From Deltaproteobacteria bacterium (GTDB lineage: Bacteria; Desulfobacterota; Syntrophia; Syntrophales; UBA5619), in assembly GCA_026388345.1 (NCBI GenBank), contig JAPLJY010000130.1, positions 1 through 15,780 of the forward strand: a stretch of DNA of 15,780 nt. The letters run 5' to 3'. Under the pieces are notes generated by a model. That model had not been told where the DNA came from. It searched no databases and saw only the letters and a list, made by a program, of their open reading frames with translations. Shown piece after piece: positions 7,848 to 15,780 of the stretch; within the stretch, counting starts at the first letter, position 1; every line of letters starts with the position of its first letter. The position numbers were made by a program, and so were the translations under genes.

Positions 7848-8040
7848 AAAACCCCTCCTTTTCATGTGTTGTCCATCAATGGACTTGTCCTCGTTACTTG
7901 CCTTTTGCCATACCCTTTCTTCTTGCTTTATCATCCCACCCGGTTCGGGTCGAATGGCATAAATTTCCCCTGCTTGCCGATCTGGTTCCGGCGACAACGT
8001 CTTACCGGGCCATGCTTGCGCTGAGAGCTTTCTTTGGGGC
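7848..8040 (-). promoter_or_regulatory. Long 5' leader of the liv operon
   Basis: If transcription starts about 7 nt after the -10 box, the leader is about 190 nt. It contains a GTCCAT-CA-ATGGAC inverted repeat (7871-7884 on the plus strand) overlapped by a competing GGAC-TT-GTCC hairpin (7881-7890). It also has an ACCCG/CGGGT hairpin (7938-7950) and a possible nine-codon reading frame, MPFDPNRVG (7931-7960), with AGGGG 6 nt before its ATG. I do not recognise any known riboswitch class. The livK ribosome binding site AAGGAGG lies at its end. Confidence 0.45.
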
Positions 8041-8046
8041 GGCGCG

Positions 8047-8075
8047 ATTATATGTAGATCGTTTTTGTGTGTCAA
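8047..8075 (-). promoter_or_regulatory. Perfect-consensus sigma70-type promoter for the liv operon
   Basis: Read on the minus strand: TTGACA (plus-strand 8070-8075), exactly 17 bp, then TATAAT (8047-8052). Both boxes match the consensus with no mismatch. It lies in the gap after pyrG and points at livK. The expected start is near base 8040. Confidence 0.85.
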
Positions 8076-8126
8076 GGCAATCTCCATTGTGCGTTCATCG
8101 CCGGGCAGATTCGTCTGAAATCCCCT

Positions 8127-8142
8127 GTCCCTGCAGCGGGAC
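8127..8142 (-). other. Weak stem-loop after pyrG
   Basis: GTCCC/GGGAC 5-bp arms with a 6-nt loop, 20 or so bases after the pyrG stop. No T-run follows it on the minus strand; a six-T run lies before it (plus-strand 8153-8158). It could mark the 3' end of the pyrG transcript but is too weak to call a terminator. Confidence 0.25.
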
Positions 8143-8163
8143 GTCGAAGGAAAAAATCCGCTC

Positions 8164-9856
<1,693 letters not shown>

Positions 9857-12800
9857 TCATTTTCCCGCGGGCGCCGGTCGGCCGATATTCCGTCGGATCT
9901 GTCCGGCGATCACCTCCACCGGCTCCCCCAAAAGGACGCCAAGGGGAATTTCCCCAAGACAACGGTCGTCCCACATCAGGTTGTATTCCTGGATGAGATT
10001 CCGGATATCGCTTACCCGCCCGCCCAGAAGCTCCTTCCGTTCGCGGACGGAGAGCGCCTCGTTGAACGTCACATGGATCAGCAGCAGATGCCGGACCCGT
10101 TCCTCCTCCCCGAGAAGGGGAACGATCACGACATTGGCGCGGTCCGATTTTCCCTGACCCACGTAGATCTGCCCGGAGGCCACGATCCCCTTCTTGGTCC
10201 CCATCAGAAGTCCCGATTTTTCGGCCCGCGAATGCATCCCGAGGGAAACGCCGCCCCGATTCCGGATTTCGATCGTCGCGTCGTCCCCCGGTTTCCCCTC
10301 GGCATCCATGTGATTCACCGCATAGAGGGTGTAGCCGTTCACGGCGGTCACCGCCCTCTGGATACCGCGGAGGGCGAAGACATTGGTGCTGAGGAGGGAC
10401 CTTGCGGTGAAGGAGAGCTCCGCAACGAGATCGAAGAGAACGCCGCCGGGCGGTGTTTCCTTCCGGCTGGTCCCCACCGTCACCGTCTTCGCCTGGTGGC
10501 GTATGGCGTCGATCGGCCGGGAAAGCTCATCTACGGCATGGCCGAGCGTGATGTCCAGGAGGTCGATCGGCGAGGCCGGCTCTCCGGCTCCGGGGAAATC
10601 ATGCCGGAAGTCGTCGAGCGGCAGTTTCCCGGCCGCGTATTTCAACAGAAGGACCAGATCGGAGATCGTCCGCACGCCGGCCTCGGAAAAATCGTCCTGA
10701 TTCTTTTTCCGCCGGAACCGATCCGTGAAATCGTTCACGAGGCGCCGCAGACGGCCGTCGGCAATGCACTCATAGACGGAGAGGTTCCGCTTCGCCTGTT
10801 CGACCATGATCAGATTGAGGCGGCTCTTGAACGCACGGAGGAAGAGGGCGTCGGCGTCGATGCCGCACGCGGCGTAATAGCCGAAGAGGTGGCCGGCCAC
10901 CGTGTTCAGGATCACGGGAAGCGGCAGCGGCGCCCGCGGGATGCGGATCACCGCGTCGGCGACCGCATTGAAGCGTTCCTCCCCCTCATCGGCGAAGACG
11001 ACCACGTCGGATTTGTGGGCCTTGAAGATCGCCACGTCCTTGACGATATCCCCCATGACGGTTTCCGGGCTCCCCGCGGCGCAAACAAGGATGAGAGGTT
11101 CGGCGGAAAGATCGATATGTTTTTTGTTCTCCGCCACATCGGCAGATATCGTCTTGTAGCAAAGCTCGCTCAGCTTGATCCGGACCTCATCGGCGGCCGC
11201 CTTGTTCGGGCCGCTTCCCACAACCGCCCAGTACCGCTTCCCTTTCGCAAGCCGTTCCACGGCGCCGCGAATCTCCTCCTTCCGCGCGAGGACCTTCCCC
11301 ATCAGTTCCGGCGCCTGTTCGAGCAGGCGGAGTTCCTCCGCAATCCGTTCATCGGAGAGGGTCGAGAGGAGCCGGGCCAGATCAAGGGCAAGGATTTGTC
11401 CGGCCACGATCTGGGAGTAGAAGGCCTTGGTCGAGGCGACGGCCATCTCGATATCCCGGCCGTCGGACGTGTAAAAGACGCCGTCGGCCTTCGCCGTGAT
11501 ATCGGACTGGCGGCGATTGACGATCGCAATCACCTTGGCGCCCCGCTCCGCGGCCATCGCCACGGCGCGATTGGTGTCCGTCGTCGTTCCCGACTGGGTG
11601 ATCGGGATGATCAGGGTATCGCTCAAGTCGTTCTCCAGGCAGAAGCCGCTGAGTTCGGAGGCGACCCGGGCCTCCACCCGGATCCCGCCTCCCTTGAGGC
11701 AGCGTTCCATCGCGTCGGCCACGGCGCTCCCGGCGACGGCCGCCGTCCCGTGACCGATCACGGCGATCCGCCGGATCTTTTGACCGCGGAGGGCCTCCCG
11801 GATTCCCTCCGGGACGATGTCCGGGCCGAGATTGAAGACAACCCGTTCCGCGCTCCCGTCCCGTTCGATCCGGTATTTGCCGCGAAGGGTCTTCCGGACG
11901 GACAGGACCGATTCGGTGATCTCCTTGAGGAAGTAGTGGGGGTAGTCGCCGCGGTCGATGTCCCGCGTCGTGATCTCCGCCCGCTTCACCGCGTCTTCGC
12001 CGAACGGAAGCGGCGTCCCGTCATAGAAGAGCCCCCGGATGCCGGCCGCCCCCCCGGGGGCATCCTGATCGAGGATAACGATCTGCCCCGTTGACTCCGG
12101 CTTCTCCGGACGGGCGGGCCTCTCGCCATCCATCTTGATGAAGAAGGGGGTTTCCTCCACCAGACCGTAGAGTTCCGAGGAAAAGAGATACCGGTCGGGG
12201 GTGATCCCGATGTAAATCGACTGGCCGCTCCCCTTCAGGGCCAGAAAAATCTTGCCCGGCTCGACATTGCTGGTCATGGCGATGGCGTGGGACCCTTCAA
12301 AATCGCCCACGGCGCGCCGGAAAGCCTCGATCAGATTCCGGCCCGCCAGCAGGTATTTTTCGATCCGGAGCGGGATGATCTTCGTATCCGTCGTCACCTC
12401 CGGCGCGATCGTCCCCCCCTCCGCCTCGAGGGCCTCCCGGAGCGTCTGGTAGTTGTCGATGTCGCCGTTCAGGACCACATGAATGGTCCAGGGACCAATC
12501 CCGTAGGCGGGATAATGCTTCCGACCCGCCTCGGCGGGAGCGTCTCCCGGGGAAGGCGTGAAATTCCCGATGGGATGGCAGTTTACCTCCGTGATCGACC
12601 CGACGGACGCCCAGCGGGTGTGGGTGAAGGCGGTTTCGAAGGCCACCGGGAGGCGTGCAAAGACATGGAACAGGCGGTCTTCGGTGATCCTCTTTCTCAG
12701 TTCCCGGACGTTCCGGCCCAGTTCCCCGATGATCTCGGCGGTCTTGTACGTAAAGGAGAAGGCTTGTTCCCCAGCCCCGGCGATTCCCCGTGCGGTGACC

Positions 12801-13648
12801 CGGGGACCGGTGATCGAGCCGTCGGCAAGATCCCCCGCCGCCATCCGCCGGTCCAGCTCCTCGCCGAGTCCGTTTTCCCGAAGATCGGTCATGATCCCGC
12901 CAAGGGTCCCGGCATCCGCCGCAACGAATGAGACCTCTATCCCCGCCGAATCCCGGCCCCGGACCTCCAGGCGGTCCAGACCGTTCAGAAGAAAGTTCAT
13001 TTTCCGGTACGTCGGCAGGGCCTCCGGCGCCACGCCGGCCGAACTCTCCACCCCGGCCAGGCGGCAGATCCGCCCGATGTTGTCCAGGATATCCCGCTCC
13101 AGCCCCCAGACGAGATCCCGGAGCAGAACGAGGCCGCGGTTGACGGCCTCCAGATCGGCCGTCAAAATCCGCCCCCCCTGCTCCTCCAACAGCATCTCCT
13201 CGTCCGTGAGGAATGCCTTCATTTTTTCGGAAAGAAGGGTGAGACGGCGCACCTCTCCGTCATCATAGAAAATTTCCCCGAAGGTCTCCTCCCCCTTCAT
13301 GCGGAAAAGTTCCCGCTCCATCGCCTCTTGAGTCGGGATCCCGCCCAGATATGCCGTCGAGGGAATTGCGCCGTGGAGAAACGCCGGCAGATTCTTTTCC
13401 GCCGCCCGGGCAAAAAGAATGGAAAAATCGCCGCGTGGGGTCTGCCCTGAAGGGTACGAGACGCGGTCTGCAATGTGGAGGGTCAGGATGCCGGCGAGGC
13501 CGCAGCAAAGGGTCGCGGGACGATGGGGAAAGAGGATCAGCGCCGGCGTCTCAACCCGTTGCGGGTCGCACCCGAAACGGATCTTGTATTCCGCCAGAAA
13601 ACAGACGATCCCCCGGAAAAGCCTCAGCGCGACGCTTGCAACAGACAC
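9857..13648 (-). CDS. Very long GlmS-like glutamine amidotransferase / double-SIS isomerase with extra C-terminal region
   Basis: From the preferred GTG start this is 1,263 residues, twice the usual GlmS (about 610). GlmS makes glucosamine-6-phosphate from fructose-6-phosphate and glutamine. Domains in order: a 48-residue leader; the Ntn glutaminase start CGLAGIL (Cys49); an insertion; LEVRGRDSAGIEV (about 228-240); a second insertion; HTRWASVG (343-350); LNGDIDNY (393-400); TTDTK (419-423); and the GlmS linker RGDYPHYFLKEI (566-577). SIS1 has VIGHGT, ITQSGTTTDT (683-692) and VASTKAF (737-743). SIS2 has KLSEL with Glu828 and KKH with His844, spaced as Glu488/His504 of E. coli GlmS, then FKS with Lys941 matching catalytic Lys603. 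About 300 residues without recognised homology follow, including HQAKTVTVGTSR. Start: GTG at 13646-13648 after AAGGGGAGG, with short spacing. The frame is open upstream to 13753 but there it runs through a palindromic repeat. Domain calls are firm; the exact reaction is inferred. Confidence 0.88.
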   Translation of the reverse strand: MSVASVALRLFRGIVCFLAEYKIRFGCDPQRVETPALILFPHRPATLCCGLAGILTLHIADRVSYPSGQTPRGDFSILFARAAEKNLPAFLHGAIPSTAYLGGIPTQEAMERELFRMKGEETFGEIFYDDGEVRRLTLLSEKMKAFLTDEEMLLEEQGGRILTADLEAVNRGLVLLRDLVWGLERDILDNIGRICRLAGVESSAGVAPEALPTYRKMNFLLNGLDRLEVRGRDSAGIEVSFVAADAGTLGGIMTDLRENGLGEELDRRMAAGDLADGSITGPRVTARGIAGAGEQAFSFTYKTAEIIGELGRNVRELRKRITEDRLFHVFARLPVAFETAFTHTRWASVGSITEVNCHPIGNFTPSPGDAPAEAGRKHYPAYGIGPWTIHVVLNGDIDNYQTLREALEAEGGTIAPEVTTDTKIIPLRIEKYLLAGRNLIEAFRRAVGDFEGSHAIAMTSNVEPGKIFLALKGSGQSIYIGITPDRYLFSSELYGLVEETPFFIKMDGERPARPEKPESTGQIVILDQDAPGGAAGIRGLFYDGTPLPFGEDAVKRAEITTRDIDRGDYPHYFLKEITESVLSVRKTLRGKYRIERDGSAERVVFNLGPDIVPEGIREALRGQKIRRIAVIGHGTAAVAGSAVADAMERCLKGGGIRVEARVASELSGFCLENDLSDTLIIPITQSGTTTDTNRAVAMAAERGAKVIAIVNRRQSDITAKADGVFYTSDGRDIEMAVASTKAFYSQIVAGQILALDLARLLSTLSDERIAEELRLLEQAPELMGKVLARKEEIRGAVERLAKGKRYWAVVGSGPNKAAADEVRIKLSELCYKTISADVAENKKHIDLSAEPLILVCAAGSPETVMGDIVKDVAIFKAHKSDVVVFADEGEERFNAVADAVIRIPRAPLPLPVILNTVAGHLFGYYAACGIDADALFLRAFKSRLNLIMVEQAKRNLSVYECIADGRLRRLVNDFTDRFRRKKNQDDFSEAGVRTISDLVLLLKYAAGKLPLDDFRHDFPGAGEPASPIDLLDITLGHAVDELSRPIDAIRHQAKTVTVGTSRKETPPGGVLFDLVAELSFTARSLLSTNVFALRGIQRAVTAVNGYTLYAVNHMDAEGKPGDDATIEIRNRGGVSLGMHSRAEKSGLLMGTKKGIVASGQIYVGQGKSDRANVVIVPLLGEEERVRHLLLIHVTFNEALSVRERKELLGGRVSDIRNLIQEYNLMWDDRCLGEIPLGVLLGEPVEVIAGQIRRNIGRPAPAGK

Positions 13649-13675
13649 ATGCCTCCCCTTCCCGCCTTCGCAAGA

Positions 13676-13731
13676 GGACAGATTTGAAATCTGTCCCCAC
13701 TTACGGGGACACGATACGGCATCATGTCCCC
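13676..13731. repeat. REP-like pair of palindromes
   Basis: GGACAGATTT and its exact complement (13676-13685 and 13687-13696) flank a single base. Next to it, GGGGACACGAT (13705-13715) and ATCATGTCCCC (13721-13731) form a second stem with one C-A mismatch and a 5-nt loop. CCCC and GGGG between them (13695-13708) allow an alternative hairpin. Two adjacent imperfect GGGGAC-type palindromes in an intergenic gap look like a REP/BIME element of the kind spread by REP-associated tyrosine transposases. No transposase is in the window. Confidence 0.65.
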
Positions 13732-13768
13732 ATGCGCTGGGTTTCTGAACCAACGTCTCGCCCTGGCC

Positions 13769-15028
13769 TCACTCACAACAGGAGGGAACGCGGGCGAGCG
13801 CCCTCTCCGCGACGGCAGCGACCACCCGCTGGAGCCACTGCGTCCCGAGAGAAGCGCCATCCCCGTCCAGGGAACGGATCACCCGGATATAATCGCTCCC
13901 CTGCGCCTCCCGGATGGGAACCAGCTTCGCGAGGAATCCGTCCCGTTCCTCCCGACCCGCCGCGTCCTCCCGGCGATCCGTCAGGCCGGTCTCCAACTCC
14001 GGCCACCGTTCCCGGAATTCCCGCTGCTGACGAAGGATATTCCCGCGGATCTTCCCCGGCAGGAACCTTTCGCCGAGTTCCAGCGATTTTCCCATCTTTT
14101 CCGCCAGAGCCTTGAAACGCGCCAGCCGCTCCGCGATAGCCGCATCCAGGGTCTCCAGCGCCCCTTGATAGAGCGCCGCCCCCATCTCCGGATCGCCGGG
14201 GAAAGAAAAACGCACGTGGATGTACCATTGCCTCAATGCCAACAGATTCGCAAAATAGAGGATGTTGTTGGTCACCCGCCTGCGGATGTCGCCGTAGAGA
14301 CCCGGATGAAATGCCTTCGCGGAGGCCGGTTGTACCTCTCTCCGGAGCAGTTTTCCCCCCTCAGGGCAATCCCCACGCCAGACGCTTCCCGCGGCGATCA
14401 CCGTCCCGAAACCGATCCGGGCCGGCCCGACCAGTCCTCCCTGCCCCCCGAGAAAAATCGGGGGCTCCCTCAGCATCACGCCGCGGGGGACATCGCCCAA
14501 GAGCGATGCCGTCGCCTTGTCCTGGTTGGGGGTAAAGTTGAAATGGATGTAGGAACTCCCCACCTCGCTGTGGTCCTTGCGACTGGTCCCCCCGGCGAGA
14601 AACACGTCGCAGAAGTTGATCAGGCTGCCCAGGGTGACAAAGGGAAAGAGGATGGTCTGTTTCAGGCCGACGGTATGGCCTCCGTTCGCTTCCTCCTCGA
14701 GAAGGCACCCTTCCCGGACTTGGGCGCCGGATCCCATGATCGCCTGATCCAGGAGCACGGAAGACTTGAAAAAGCCCCCTTTGAGTTCCACCCCGCGGCC
14801 GAGCCGGCAATCCACAACGGCAACCGGCGCTTCACCACCCAGTTTCGCTCCCGACAAGATCAGGGTTTTTGCCCCGGAGATCCTCGTCCCCGCGTATAAA
14901 ACAACCCCGCTCGTTGAAATGCGTTCCGGATCGACCTCTTCGCCAACATCGACGGAAAAGGGATCGGGCATCCGCACGCCCCTGGCCAAGAGTCTTTCCA
15001 CCGGTTCCGGAAGTTTCATTTCCGACAC
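13769..15028 (-). CDS. Left-handed beta-helix protein, GlmU C-terminal-like (putative acetyltransferase / UDP-GlcNAc pyrophosphorylase-like)
   Basis: A 419-residue protein from the GTG at 15026-15028. Residues ~35-225 show hexapeptide-type turns (ISGAKTLILSGAKLGG; VVDCRLGRGVELKGG; SSVLLDQAIMGSGAQV). A highly distinctive block follows: LINFCDVFLAGGTSRKDHSE, then SSYIHFNFTPNQDKATAS, GDVPRGVM, and IFLGGQGGLVGPARIGFGTV with VIAAGS. The C-terminal half (~245-419) is helical and Arg/Glu-rich. The N-terminal nucleotidyltransferase domain of GlmU (GxGTRM) is absent, so it is not bifunctional GlmU; a hexosamine-phosphate acyltransferase or sugar-nucleotide role is inferred. Start: AAGGAG (15034-15039) lies 5 nt before this GTG. 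The frame extends to an ATG at 15077-15079 that overlaps the upstream stop as TGATG, but its GGAG is only 2 nt away. It is followed by the GlmS-like gene, suggesting joint action on amino sugars. Confidence 0.8.
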   Translation of the reverse strand: MSEMKLPEPVERLLARGVRMPDPFSVDVGEEVDPERISTSGVVLYAGTRISGAKTLILSGAKLGGEAPVAVVDCRLGRGVELKGGFFKSSVLLDQAIMGSGAQVREGCLLEEEANGGHTVGLKQTILFPFVTLGSLINFCDVFLAGGTSRKDHSEVGSSYIHFNFTPNQDKATASLLGDVPRGVMLREPPIFLGGQGGLVGPARIGFGTVIAAGSVWRGDCPEGGKLLRREVQPASAKAFHPGLYGDIRRRVTNNILYFANLLALRQWYIHVRFSFPGDPEMGAALYQGALETLDAAIAERLARFKALAEKMGKSLELGERFLPGKIRGNILRQQREFRERWPELETGLTDRREDAAGREERDGFLAKLVPIREAQGSDYIRVIRSLDGDGASLGTQWLQRVVAAVAERALARVPSCCE

Positions 15029-15078
15029 TGTTTCTCCTTCACTGGGCCGTTCCTGTTCCGTCCGTCCGGCCTTTCTCA

Positions 15079-15384
15079 TCACTCCGGATCGTGATTGATG
15101 CCCAGGGTTGCCATCTTCTTCTGAAAGGTGTTCCGATTGATTCCCAGATAGGCGGCGGCGCTCTTCACGTGATGAGACCGCCGGAGGGCGATCCGGACGA
15201 GACTCCTCTCAACCATCGCCATAACCTCTTCATAGATCCGGCTTTTATCCGTTTCCGCCTTGCACAGGATGGTGGCGATGTCTTCAAGTTTCTTTTCCAG
15301 AACCTCTTCCGCTACGGCGGCCGGGGTCGACCGCCTCTCCCGCGCCGCCGGATCAACGACGGATTGCCGCTTGTTCAGAGCCAT
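15079..15384 (-). CDS. Small Fis-type helix-turn-helix DNA-binding protein
   Basis: 101 residues. The C-terminal ~35 residues (VERSLVRIALRRS, then VKSAAAYLGINRNTFQKKM at about 73-92) match the Fis/NtrC C-terminal HTH, whose hallmark is A-A-x-x-L-G-I-N-R-N-T-L-x-K-K. The first ~50 residues are polar and include a possible helical stretch (VAEEVLEKKLEDIATILCKA). There is no receiver or AAA+ domain, so it resembles free-standing Fis rather than an enhancer-binding protein. The ATG at 15382-15384 has AAGGA about 12 nt upstream, which is rather distant. Its TGA overlaps an in-frame ATG of the next gene (TGATG). It may regulate this local gene set or act as a nucleoid protein. DNA binding is a firm inference; the target is unknown. 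Confidence 0.85.
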   Translation of the reverse strand: MALNKRQSVVDPAARERRSTPAAVAEEVLEKKLEDIATILCKAETDKSRIYEEVMAMVERSLVRIALRRSHHVKSAAAYLGINRNTFQKKMATLGINHDPE

Positions 15385-15469
15385 AAATCAGCGGATTCCT
15401 TTCTTAACCCTTATGTAAAGCTGTTCCCGATTTGTCGCTTGAGTGCCTTATGCAAAGAGATCCCGGCCG

Positions 15470-15780
15470 TCACGCCAAAAAAGGGAGCATCTTGATCAGG
15501 ATGATGCCGACCATGAACACGGCCGCGATCCACGCCATTACGATATGGGCGATCCCCGACGGGGAGCGCCCCGCCTGCTGACGGACCTCTTCTTCCACTT
15601 TTTTAAGATCGACATGAGCAATGATCTCTTCCGTCAGTTCGGAGAATCCCTCATAGGCGTTGGAAACGATAAAAAATCCCCTGACCGTCGTGAGCAGGAT
15701 ATAGACCTTCTTGTGGAGACTGAGACCTCCGACATGGGTGATCCCCTCCCAGGGAACCCTCTTTTCTCTCCACAGCCTCC
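15470..15780 (-). CDS. Membrane-anchored protein with possible PH-like domain (5' part missing)
   Basis: The C-terminal 102 residues of a gene that begins beyond the window edge; the first two bases at 15780-15779 complete a cut codon. Seen in the sequence: WEGITHVGGLSLHKKVYILLTTVRGFFIVSN, a beta-strand-like run written here as successive strands WEGITHVGG, KVYILLTT and GFFIVSN; then FSELTEEIIAHVDLKKVEEEV, read as FSELTEEI plus an amphipathic helix; and a C-terminal hydrophobic span IAHIVMAWIAAVFMVGIILI (about residues 77-96) followed by KMLPFLA and TGA. The strand-strand-helix order before a tail anchor resembles bacterial PH-like domains whose last helix closes the fold. That is a fold-level guess. 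It lies 85 nt before the Fis-type gene. I do not recognise a named family. Confidence 0.6.
   Translation of the reverse strand, partial: RLWREKRVPWEGITHVGGLSLHKKVYILLTTVRGFFIVSNAYEGFSELTEEIIAHVDLKKVEEEVRQQAGRSPSGIAHIVMAWIAAVFMVGIILIKMLPFLA

Noticed and set aside
7848..8040. Known riboswitch in the livK leader
   Set aside because: I compared it by eye with the cores of c-di-GMP, glycine, fluoride, guanidine-I and tetrahydrofolate classes and found no match.
13649..13753. N-terminal extension of the GlmS-like frame to an ATG at 13753
   Set aside because: The extension is translated from the palindromic REP-like element and has no clear ribosome binding site.
13769..15082. Bifunctional GlmU
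   Set aside because: The N-terminal nucleotidyltransferase domain with its GxGTRM signature is absent. Only a beta-helix resembling the C-terminal half is present.
15385..15469. Promoter for the Fis-type gene
   Set aside because: A TACATA-like box exists but there is no acceptable -35 sequence 16-18 bp upstream. The gap otherwise shows nothing.

Overview
The window reads as a chromosomal piece of a Gram-negative bacterium of medium-high GC. Every gene I can support is on the minus strand, so transcription runs from base 15780 toward base 1. The mix of a small Fis-type regulator, a very long GlmS-like protein paired with a left-handed beta-helix protein, pyrG, and a Liv-type importer next to organic-acid catabolic genes fits Desulfobacterota (Syntrophia-like former Deltaproteobacteria). 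That placement is an inference from gene content, not a proof.

Block 1 (about 8164-15780, GC-rich): the C-terminal end of a membrane-anchored protein; a 101-residue Fis-type HTH protein; a left-handed beta-helix (GlmU-C-terminal-like) protein; a palindromic REP-like intergenic element; an unusually long GlmS-like amidotransferase/isomerase of about 1,263 residues; and pyrG (CTP synthase). The GlmS-like protein keeps recognisable glutaminase and isomerase catalytic residues. Its glutaminase domain carries two large insertions, its nucleophile Cys has no start codon directly before it, and about 300 residues of unknown function follow the second SIS domain. With the beta-helix gene directly upstream, this looks like a dedicated amino-sugar or UDP-GlcNAc-type module. 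It is the most interesting part of the window.

Block 2 (1-8163, visibly less GC-rich in the stretches I compared): a perfect sigma70-type promoter (TTGACA, 17 bp, TATAAT) sits just downstream of pyrG and is followed by a roughly 190-nt leader. The likely operon is then livK (binding protein), a strong 15-bp intergenic hairpin, livG, livF, livM, livH, a 3-hydroxyisobutyrate-dehydrogenase-family reductase (TTG start), a Tm-1-like/UPF0261 protein, and a DHDPS/N-acetylneuraminate-lyase-family aldolase cut by the window edge. An importer followed by an aldolase, a beta-hydroxyacid dehydrogenase and a UPF0261 protein suggests uptake and breakdown of a carboxylate or sugar-acid-like compound rather than simple amino-acid uptake. 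The substrate cannot be read from the sequence.

I saw no tRNA, rRNA, CRISPR array, transposase or phage gene.
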